From NCBI GenBank assembly GCA_041655035.1, contig JBAZCN010000011.1, positions 1-47,800 on the forward strand: a stretch of DNA of 47,800 bases. Reading direction: 5' to 3'. How positions within the stretch are numbered: position 1 is the stretch's first letter; every line of letters begins with the position of its first letter. The position numbers and the translations under genes were made by a program. The notes under the pieces are model-generated. The model was not told where the DNA came from. It worked only from the letters and a program-made list of their open reading frames with translations, and searched no databases. Of the stretch, positions 41,404-47,800 are shown piece after piece. The stretch is from NAT127 sp041655035. Its GTDB lineage: Bacteria; Pseudomonadota; Gammaproteobacteria; Pseudomonadales; Porticoccaceae.

Positions 41404-42354
41404 CTATCTCAGAGTCAGCCTCAGCCCAACCACAGCGATGCGCTCGACCGCCTTGTACGCCGGGGTCGCCAGTTCCTCGCTGAACACGTCCGGGTCAATC
41501 TCCTCGTAGTGCCAGCTGCAGTCATGAGCGGCGAGAAAGCGTTCAATAGTCTGTAGAAAGAGATCCTTTCCGTCGACGATCGCGACCCCGGTATAAAGCA
41601 GCAAGGTGCCGCGCCTATTCAATCTGGCGAGCGCCGTCTCCACTATCCTCAAGGAAATTTCCGCGCCGAGGGCCCCGCCACCGTCGCGGTATTTGCGACT
41701 CGCCGAATCCATCATGAAAGGTGGATTTGCGACGATCAGGTCGAAGTTGCCGTGCACGTCATTCAGCATATCGCCGAGTTTTGTCCCGATATTGGTGATT
41801 GACGCCAACCGGGCATTGACAGCCGCCAGCCGTAAGGCAAGGGGATTGATATCCACCGCCACCACTTCCGCATCCGGGCGGCGCCTGGCGATGACAAGCG
41901 CGGCCGCGCCGCTGCCGCAGCCGACATCCACCGCGCGCCCGATGGCGGCGCCGGCGCTCAGAAAATCCTTGATCAGCCTGACGAAGCGATAGGTGTCCGG
42001 GCCAAAAAAAACGTCATCGGGGTTTTCCGTGGGGTATGCAGAATGCGCCACAAGCAGGCCATCCAAGGTCGACCAGCGCACCGCGCTGCGCCAGCCATGC
42101 GCATGGCGCTCGAGAATACCGGCTCGCCGAGCAAGCTCGAATTCTGAATCCATCAATAACGAGCGTTCGAAAGGCTTGCTCCATCCGAAAATATCCCTCA
42201 GGGTTTGGGCCCTTTCGCGTCTCTCAAGATTGCGGCCGTGGGTTGCAGGGGTTACCGTGGTAAAGCAATATCCTTTTTGCTGAAGCACTCTTCCCAGCTC
42301 GAGAAGAGCCCGGTCATCGACGATATGGGTGACACTGTCATTTCTGGCATTCAT
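41404..42354 (-). CDS. SAM-dependent methyltransferase (HemK/MTS-like, NPPF motif)
   Basis: This 316-residue class I methyltransferase has an N-terminal helical domain of about 125 residues (with DVFFGPDTYRFVRLI before the fold). SAM motif I is VDVGCGSGAAALVI, the acidic end of beta-2 is VVAVDINPLAL, and NPPF lies in DLIVANPPFMMDS. NPPF/NPPY marks enzymes that methylate planar nitrogens, as in protein glutamine, adenine or guanine acceptors; the target cannot be told. It starts six bases after the stop of the metalloenzyme gene, without its own ribosome site, so the two proteins are likely made together. Confidence 0.9.
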   Translation of the reverse strand: MNARNDSVTHIVDDRALLELGRVLQQKGYCFTTVTPATHGRNLERRERAQTLRDIFGWSKPFERSLLMDSEFELARRAGILERHAHGWRSAVRWSTLDGLLVAHSAYPTENPDDVFFGPDTYRFVRLIKDFLSAGAAIGRAVDVGCGSGAAALVIARRRPDAEVVAVDINPLALRLAAVNARLASITNIGTKLGDMLNDVHGNFDLIVANPPFMMDSASRKYRDGGGALGAEISLRIVETALARLNRRGTLLLYTGVAIVDGKDLFLQTIERFLAAHDCSWHYEEIDPDVFSEELATPAYKAVERIAVVGLRLTLR

Positions 42355-42360
42355 GGCCGG

Positions 42361-43821
42361 CTATACGGCGCCATTTTCTTCAATCCAGTATCTGGCGAAC
42401 ATCCGCGTCGCCATGAGCCCGGCCGGCTTGTGGTGCTTGCCAGGCGCCATCAGTTCGATCAGGCGATCCATGCGCACAGCAGAAGCCAGTTCTTCCAGCT
42501 CGGCCTGGAGACCGTCCAGTTCGCGTTCGGCGTCGCCGGCGATATGAAGGAATGGGGGGAGCGCGCCGCCATTCCTGGCACCGGGGGGTGTCGCGATATC
42601 CGAGGATACCGGAACCTCCGGCCGCCTGCGGGCCGCGCACTCAGTGAGCCAGGAGCCGCCAATCCAGTCGTAGATGAGCTGTAATTCATAGGGGCTGAAC
42701 ACCCCGAACATCGCTGCCTGAGGTCCTTTCAGCAAGTTCCAGAAGCGACTGTTACAGGGATCTTCGCCAGTCCTGATCCAGCCTTTATTTTTCAGGGCAT
42801 CGAGAAACAGAGGTATCTGCCCGGGGTCCGCCAGCCACTGGTTGACGGTAAGGCCATCGATCTTGCAGTAATCCGAATGCACCTGCCCAAAACGGCTTTT
42901 GCGTTTCAGCACTTCGATCAATTCCTGTTCGAGATCAAAGGATTGAATAATCGCCAAAGAGCCCGCCCCCAGGTCGTTGAGCCTATAGCCCTGCCGCAGG
43001 CGCCGGTAAAACTCCTCGCCATCCGCCGGCATGCTCTCCAGCGCTGCCTGCACCGCCTGCTGCGCATGTCCGGTGGAAGCGTTGTCGATGGTGACATGAA
43101 GACTGAAATAATAGGAGTCGATAGCGAGCTCTCTGAGTTCATAGGCGCTGATCAGCAGGTGCAATGGCAGCTGTTCGTAACCCAGATTGTAGCCGATCAC
43201 TTCCGGCATGAATTGTTCAGCGTTATATCCCAAAGCCAGTTGCACGGCGCCCTGCAGATAGTAGATGTCGTCAAGGCCATCGGCTAATTCACAGCCCTGG
43301 CTGGCGAGGAGCCTTTTGTACAGTGAAACGTGATTCCGCTCGGCGTCGCCGCTGCCGAGCTCTTCCAGATAGGTGCGGATCAGAGGCTGAACGCCGATAT
43401 CGGTCCAGCGTCTGAGGACGCCATACAGCCAGGAGCCATCGACCAGCTTGGTGGGAGCAACTTTAGTTATAAAGGCTAATGCCTGGCTTCTGAGTTTGAA
43501 ATAACGCCGCGGCGCACCGTCTCTCCTAGCCGCAAGATATTCCGAGTACTGGTCGGCCACCTTGCGGGAGGACGCTGCGACCCAGTCACCCCATGCGCCG
43601 GGATCGGCAGGCAGATCACAGTCCTTGCGCTCTGCTGTAACAGCCAGCTGCGCTTCGAGGAAGTTGCGGGCGGCTTTTTGGGAGTTGACCGTCTGGGGAC
43701 GCATGAGCAACGCCTTGTACACATCCCTCGCGCTCTGCGTCAAGTTTGAGTAGGTGTCCTCGTCCTTATATTGCTCGCTTGAAGGCGCGGCCGTTTCTTT
43801 TGAGACTATACCCAGTGCCAT
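42361..43821 (-). CDS. Haem-oxygenase-like iron-containing redox enzyme family protein
   Basis: This 486-residue, mostly helical protein is assigned to the iron-containing redox enzyme family (haem-oxygenase-like fold, the group that includes diiron oxidases/oxygenases). Candidate ligands are Glu and His in YLEELGSGDAERNHVSLY, Glu in ISAYELRELAIDSYYF and the cluster H-V-T-I-D with a later His in FSLHVTIDNASTGHAQQA. An N-terminal part of about 120 residues and a C-terminal roughly 180 residues (including WIRTGEDPCNSRFWNLLKG) lie outside the core. Members oxidise small molecules or amino-acid side chains; the substrate is unknown. GAGG is about 10 bases before the ATG. It heads a two-gene operon with the methyltransferase. 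Confidence 0.75.
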   Translation of the reverse strand: MALGIVSKETAAPSSEQYKDEDTYSNLTQSARDVYKALLMRPQTVNSQKAARNFLEAQLAVTAERKDCDLPADPGAWGDWVAASSRKVADQYSEYLAARRDGAPRRYFKLRSQALAFITKVAPTKLVDGSWLYGVLRRWTDIGVQPLIRTYLEELGSGDAERNHVSLYKRLLASQGCELADGLDDIYYLQGAVQLALGYNAEQFMPEVIGYNLGYEQLPLHLLISAYELRELAIDSYYFSLHVTIDNASTGHAQQAVQAALESMPADGEEFYRRLRQGYRLNDLGAGSLAIIQSFDLEQELIEVLKRKSRFGQVHSDYCKIDGLTVNQWLADPGQIPLFLDALKNKGWIRTGEDPCNSRFWNLLKGPQAAMFGVFSPYELQLIYDWIGGSWLTECAARRRPEVPVSSDIATPPGARNGGALPPFLHIAGDAERELDGLQAELEELASAVRMDRLIELMAPGKHHKPAGLMATRMFARYWIEENGAV

Positions 43822-44246
43822 TTCGCTTGCGCCTCTCTGAATTTATCGGCCTTCACTCCATCTGGCATGCAGATGAGGCTCGTGCTAATTGGGACTTGTG
43901 TCCCCGGGGAAGGTTCCCGGTGGTCGGCAATGGGATCGCGACCGACCTTTTATTATCGGTATGCGGGGTTGACGCCAGCCTATAAAAAGGCCTGTGTCGC
44001 GACTGATGGGATAATAGAAGCTGCGCTGAATTGGACTGCGCTGATAAAAGCCGATGGACATGCATTACTTGAACTTAATGCAGTTTGAGGACACCAAGCA
44101 TTTCCAGGGAGACCGACGCGCCCGTGAATCTTTCTGGCTGGCTGATACCTCGATCCCGCTTGTGGCCACAGTGGATCCGATCAGCACAGAGGCTGTACCG
44201 ATGGGCACTTGGCTTTCAACGACATATCCAAAATGAGGTGATTATC
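43822..44246. other. Intergenic region before the CBS gene
   Basis: 425 bases without a convincing gene. A GGTCGG/CCGACC stem (43922-43927, 43942-43947) with a 14-base loop and following TTTTATTAT could be a weak plus-strand terminator, though no plus-strand gene precedes it. A GAACTT box near 44069 has no acceptable -10 partner. It must hold the divergent promoters of the redox-enzyme operon and the CBS gene. Confidence 0.45.
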
Positions 44247-44675
44247 ATGCAGGTCCATGAAGTGATGAGCAGCAATGTTCGCTATGTTCCATCCAATACG
44301 ACGCTCGCCGAAGCCGCGGCGCGGATGCACGAAATCGATACAGGGTTTCTGCCTATCGGCGATTCCGACAACGATAAGCTGCAAGGCGTGGTTACCGACA
44401 GGGATATCGTGGTTCGCGCTATCGCGGTGGGCAAGGATCCGCAGAAGGCGACGGTGAGCGATGCGAAAACCGACAAGGTGCTCTACTGCTTTCAGGGCGA
44501 CTCTGTCGAGAGCGCGGCCAGGAGCATGCGCGAACAACAGGTGTACAGACTTGTCGTGCTCAACAACAAGGAAGAAAAGCGTCTGTGCGGTGTCGTAAGC
44601 CTTGGCGATATCGTCCGCAACGATAAGGAGCGGCTTGGCGGTGAAACCGCCAAAGGCATTACCGAGCGCCATTGA
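44247..44675 (+). CDS. Double-CBS-domain protein
   Basis: This 142-residue protein consists only of two CBS domains (a Bateman module): VHEVMSSNVRYVPSNTTLAEAAARM to GVVTDRDIVVRAIA, and VSDAKTDKVLYCFQGDSVESAARSM to GVVSLGDIVRND. Such stand-alone modules bind adenine nucleotides and regulate partner proteins or membranes. The partner is unknown. An excellent GAGGTGA ribosome site is nine bases before the ATG at 44247; longer in-frame starts are rejected for lacking one. Often found in stress-gene neighbourhoods, as here. Confidence 0.92.
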   Translation: MQVHEVMSSNVRYVPSNTTLAEAAARMHEIDTGFLPIGDSDNDKLQGVVTDRDIVVRAIAVGKDPQKATVSDAKTDKVLYCFQGDSVESAARSMREQQVYRLVVLNNKEEKRLCGVVSLGDIVRNDKERLGGETAKGITERH

Positions 44676-45152
44676 GCGGGCAAACTGTCTTTAGCTCTAT
44701 GTCCGGGAGGTCGGCTTATTGAGTATGCGAGGCGCAGTGCCGCGCGGGACGGGGCGTACCTCAGGAAGACTGTCAGACGATGCGCTGACGACAGCGGAGT
44801 CCGGTGCCGACGCCGGCTCCCCCATCGGGTATTGCCCCTTTCCCTTGCCAGGACCGGCGGCTCGATCGCCAAGATGACGCTTCCCAGGACGCCGATCGGT
44901 AGCCCCCGGAGGATGCGTTGACGAAGGAAACGCACCAGCGGCTGGTATCGATCCCGGTGGGCTGAACAGATCGCCCTTGTGTTTGATGATATTCGGATTA
45001 CTATAGGCACGAGGGTTGCCGCCAGGCTTTGATTCCAGCTGTCATTTTCAAGAAGACGTATTCATTTTTAAGAAAACGTACCAGATTTTGGCCCAACCGC
45101 CCACGACCTGACAGCCATCCCGCTATCACCTGGCGTGCCTTGCAAACCGTCC
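44676..45152. other. Intergenic region before the FAN1-like gene
   Basis: 477 bases with no gene that I can support. Minus-strand frames through here lack ribosome sites and family features. The only structure seen is the pair of direct repeats at 45043-45080. Confidence 0.5.
45043..45080 (+). repeat. Imperfect 18-bp direct repeat, 20-bp period
   Basis: CATTTTCAAGAAGACGTA (45043-45060) and CATTTTTAAGAAAACGTA (45063-45080) match at 16 of 18 positions. They lie about 75-110 bp before the nuclease gene, on the same side of the helix at two-turn spacing, as expected for a regulator site. No LexA-type box was seen. Confidence 0.6.
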
Positions 45153-46874
45153 ATGACCATTCTGAATACCCCTGTCGTCACTGACCCATCTCGAATCCGC
45201 CCGCGGATCGCCTCTCTGGACGATCCGCTGTACTACCTCGAAAACACCTTGACCGTGGTCAACTGGGTCAGGGACTACCACGGGGATCTTCTCACCGGTG
45301 CGGAAAAGGCGCGGCTGAACCAGTTCCTGGCATTGCCTCGCCCTTCCCAGGCGCTGCTCATGCGGCTGGTCATGCGCTCCAGAAACCTGTTTCGCGTGGC
45401 CGCCCTCGACTACGCCGAGTTGGGGCACCCGGTCAGCGAGGCGTTGGCGCCGCTGTTTTTGAGTGGATGGATCGACCCGGAGCCACGGTTGGCTGTCGGG
45501 GAAGTCTGCGATCTCCTCCGCCGGCAGGAACTGGCGACGGTCTTTGCCCGGGAGTTGAAGAACGCGGGTCTCACATCCAGTGCCACCAAGGGCCTGATGC
45601 AGGCAGTCTTGCTGGAATCGTTCCCGCAGGAACACAAGCCCCTGGCGGATTGGTGGCCGAGCGGCGGTGATCAGGTAATTCGACTGCAAGAGATGGCGCT
45701 CTTCGATCGGCTGCGACTGATGTTCTTTGGCAATTTGCGCCAGAACTGGAGTGAGTTTGTCATCACCGAGCTCGGCCATCAGCGCTATGAGTCGGTCCCT
45801 TTTTCCCCGGATTCACGGGCTTTTCATGAGCGGGAGGACGTCGATCAGTATCTGGCGCTCCATGCCTATCGGCAGCGCCTCGATGAGGCCGCAACTGCGG
45901 AGGCCTGCCGGTCACTTCGGGACCAGCTGCCGCCCGACGCCGGCGCCAATCCCTGGCTCCGCCATCGCCGCGCCCGCCTGCTGTTTGCTCTGGGCCAGAA
46001 ACTGGAACGAGCCGGGGACCTGGTGCTGGCCCGGGATGTCTATCGTGAAGCCTGGATTCCCGATGCCCGGGTACGCTATTTCCGGCTTTTGGAGAAAATG
46101 GCCGCGGCCACAGAGGTATGGCCGTTGATCGAGCAGGCGGAAGCCCTGGCTGAGACAGCCAGCGAGAAACAGAGCCTGGGCCGGATTCGCCACCGCGTGG
46201 GCAAAAAGGTGGGGGTCAGCCCAAGGCCGGCACCGCCAGCCGAATCTCCGGCTGTTCAGACGATAATACTCCGACCAGCTCCTGAACTTTCGGTCGAACA
46301 CCAGGTGGCCATGGCCCTGGCAGAAAAAGGTGGTCATTGCTTCTATGTCGAGAACACGCTGTTTACCGGGCTCTTTGGCCTGCTGTTCTGGCCGGCGATT
46401 TTTGCCCCGCGCCCTGGCGCCTTTTTCCACCCCTTTCAAACCGGCCCGGCAGATCTTTATCGGGAAGACTTCACAGTCCAGCGCCAGGAACTGATCGAGA
46501 ACACCCTTGCCTCGCTGGAGGATGGCGACTACCGGGAACGTATCCGCCACCATTGGCGGACTCGCCAGGGCATCACCAATCCCTTTGTCCACTGGCCTGT
46601 CTTCACCGACAGCGTGACAACACTGGCCCTCGACCTGATTCCCGCCTCCCACCTGAAAGCCGTTTTCACGCGGCTGCTCGCGGATATTCGTGCCCACCGC
46701 AGCGGCCTGCCGGATTTGATCCACTTTTTGCCGGAGAATGGCACCTATGAACTCATCGAGGTCAAGGCCCCCGGCGATCGCCTCCAGGACCACCAGCGTT
46801 TATGGATGGCGTTCTTTGCCGAAACCGGCATCCCGGCCAGTGTCTGCCATGTGCTGTGGGAAGGCGGCCCTTGA
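45153..46874 (+). CDS. FAN1-type VRR-NUC structure-specific nuclease
   Basis: This 573-residue bacterial homologue of FAN1, the DNA flap/interstrand-crosslink repair nuclease, has a long helical N-terminal and TPR-like region (about 20-360, including a leucine/arginine-rich SAP-type part). It precedes a C-terminal VRR-NUC domain with the PD-(D/E)xK active site: Asp in SGLPDLIHF, Glu and Lys in YELIEVKAPGD, and the following DHQRLWM. Pseudomonas FAN1 has been characterised as such a nuclease. The ATG at 45153 is favoured over a GTG at 45135, but neither has a ribosome site. Its stop overlaps the start of the helicase gene. Confidence 0.88.
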   Translation: MTILNTPVVTDPSRIRPRIASLDDPLYYLENTLTVVNWVRDYHGDLLTGAEKARLNQFLALPRPSQALLMRLVMRSRNLFRVAALDYAELGHPVSEALAPLFLSGWIDPEPRLAVGEVCDLLRRQELATVFARELKNAGLTSSATKGLMQAVLLESFPQEHKPLADWWPSGGDQVIRLQEMALFDRLRLMFFGNLRQNWSEFVITELGHQRYESVPFSPDSRAFHEREDVDQYLALHAYRQRLDEAATAEACRSLRDQLPPDAGANPWLRHRRARLLFALGQKLERAGDLVLARDVYREAWIPDARVRYFRLLEKMAAATEVWPLIEQAEALAETASEKQSLGRIRHRVGKKVGVSPRPAPPAESPAVQTIILRPAPELSVEHQVAMALAEKGGHCFYVENTLFTGLFGLLFWPAIFAPRPGAFFHPFQTGPADLYREDFTVQRQELIENTLASLEDGDYRERIRHHWRTRQGITNPFVHWPVFTDSVTTLALDLIPASHLKAVFTRLLADIRAHRSGLPDLIHFLPENGTYELIEVKAPGDRLQDHQRLWMAFFAETGIPASVCHVLWEGGP

Positions 46875-47800
46875 CGGAAGCACTCACCCTTTCGCCACTG
46901 TTTGCGGTGGCGGTGCGTACCCTGTGCGATTTCGCGGCGCGCACCGGCGACCTCGATCTGCGCTACACGCCCTCGCCCACCTCGGAGGAAGGGATGGAGG
47001 GACACCGCCGTGTCGCCGCATCCCGTGGGCCGCACTACCAGGCCGAATACAGTATTCAGGGTGAATGCCAGGGATTGCTGCTCAAGGGCCGCGCCGACGG
47101 CTACGATCCGGTGGCGGGAGCCCTGGAAGAAGTGAAAACCCATCGCGGCGATCTCTCCCGGCTGAGTCCCGGGCAGCGGGGACTGCATTGGGCGCAACTG
47201 CGCACCTATGGGGCCCTGCTTTGCCGACGCGACGCTCTGCCGGGGATCACGCTGCGGCTGGTCTACTACGACCTTCAGCAGGGCAGGGAATCGATCCTGA
47301 CCCAGGAAGGTGACGCCGTTGCCCTCTGGGAGGGGCTCGAAGCACTTTGCGACCGCTACCGGCAGTGGGCTGAGCAGGAGGTGCGGCACCGCGGGCTGCG
47401 GGATCGAGCGCTTGGCCAACTGCGGTTTCCGTTCCCGGATTTTCGGACAGGCCAGCGCTCGCTCTCCGAAGCCGTCTACAAAACCTTCGCGCTGAAGCGC
47501 GCGGCACTGCTGCAGGCGCCCACCGGCAGTGGCAAAACCGTCGGCACCCTCTACCCGGCGCTGATGGCGATGCCCCGTCAAAACCTGGACCGACTGTTTT
47601 TCCTGACGGTCCGCAACACCGGGCGTCAGCTTGCCGTTGAGGGACTGCAGCGTATCCAGGCCGCGCAGGACGCCAGGATTCCCCTGCGTATCCTGGCGTT
47701 GACTGCCAGGGAACAAGCCTGCGAATACCCTGACCGGGCATGCCACGGAGAATCCTGCCCGCTGGCCAGGGGTTTCTACGACCGCCTGCCCGCAGCCCGC
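46871..47800 (+). CDS. DinG/XPD-like helicase with Cas4/RecB-like N-terminus (partial, 3' end outside window)
   Basis: An open frame of 310 codons runs from a TTG at 46871, which overlaps the FAN1 stop as TTGA, to the window edge without a stop. GGGAAGG is about seven bases before the TTG. Residues about 60-125 look like a PD-(D/E)xK nuclease of the Cas4/RecB type: Asp76 in KGRADGYDP, Glu87-Val-Lys89 in LEEVKTHRGD, and QLRTYG. Walker A follows as APTGSGKT (216-223). A Cys cluster then begins (TAREQACEYPDRACHGESC) as in the Fe-S domain of XPD/DinG helicases. The combined nuclease-helicase layout and coupling to FAN1 suggest a joint DNA-repair role. Confidence 0.82.
   Translation, partial: MTEALTLSPLFAVAVRTLCDFAARTGDLDLRYTPSPTSEEGMEGHRRVAASRGPHYQAEYSIQGECQGLLLKGRADGYDPVAGALEEVKTHRGDLSRLSPGQRGLHWAQLRTYGALLCRRDALPGITLRLVYYDLQQGRESILTQEGDAVALWEGLEALCDRYRQWAEQEVRHRGLRDRALGQLRFPFPDFRTGQRSLSEAVYKTFALKRAALLQAPTGSGKTVGTLYPALMAMPRQNLDRLFFLTVRNTGRQLAVEGLQRIQAAQDARIPLRILALTAREQACEYPDRACHGESCPLARGFYDRLPAAR

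Noticed and set aside
44492..45010. 172-codon minus-strand frame between the CBS and FAN1 genes
   Set aside because: It overlaps the end of the CBS gene, starts without a ribosome site and is Arg/Ser-rich as expected for a shadow frame.

Overview
The window is GC-rich DNA with densely packed, often translationally coupled genes. It most resembles a free-living gammaproteobacterium. The evidence is a long-form queF, a YadG/YadH-type ABC pair, a YdjA-type nitroreductase, a tRNA-Ser(GGA), a ybhP-clsB-ybhN block, and a glycogen/trehalose locus laid out much like the PA2151-PA2165 region of Pseudomonas aeruginosa. The FecI/FecR plus STN-type TonB receptor set also fits a TonB-rich, aquatic-type gammaproteobacterium. 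I cannot name the genus from sequence alone.

Layout. (1) 50-7352, minus strand: a surface-signalling uptake/catabolism cassette, in transcription order TonB receptor with STN domain, PhyH-type dioxygenase, Rid-family protein, MFS transporter, ECF sigma factor and FecR anti-sigma. Its one long gap holds a short direct-repeat array and a MITE-like inverted-repeat element. (2) 7562-11141, minus: tRNA-Ser with an unusual 3' hairpin and a second copy of its 3' end, then ydjA, queF, yadH and yadG. (3) 11454-18060: a small HTH regulator with operator-like repeats, a small unknown protein, a degenerate-GGDEF/EAL protein, an EF-hand protein, an outer-membrane beta-barrel, an MscS channel and a divergent CinA-C/PncC-like protein. 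(4) 18160-39618: two convergent alpha-glucan/trehalose operons, plus-strand glgA-treZ-malQ-treY-DUF2934-glgX-ybhP-clsB-ybhN and minus-strand glgE-treS/maltokinase-glgB, which meet with no intergenic space at 32026-32031. (5) 39772-44675: stress-type accessory genes (a YghA-like SDR, a Rho-N/plasmid-stabilization-like protein, a two-gene operon of a haem-oxygenase-like metalloenzyme and a methyltransferase, and a double-CBS protein). (6) 45153-47800: a FAN1-type VRR-NUC nuclease coupled to a DinG/XPD-like helicase with a Cas4/RecB-like N-terminus, cut by the window edge.

How the genes fit together. Block 4 encodes a loop: GlgA makes linear glucan, TreY/TreZ turn it into trehalose, TreS/maltokinase turn trehalose into maltose-1-phosphate, GlgE and GlgB build branched glucan from that, and GlgX/MalQ recycle it. 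Cardiolipin synthase B and its two usual partners are carried in the same operon. With the MscS channel and good matches to sigma-E/AlgU promoters before glgA and the gene at 40831, much of 14.7-44.7 kb reads as an osmotic/envelope-stress region. No rRNA, CRISPR array, transposase gene, glgC or otsA/otsB was found in the window.
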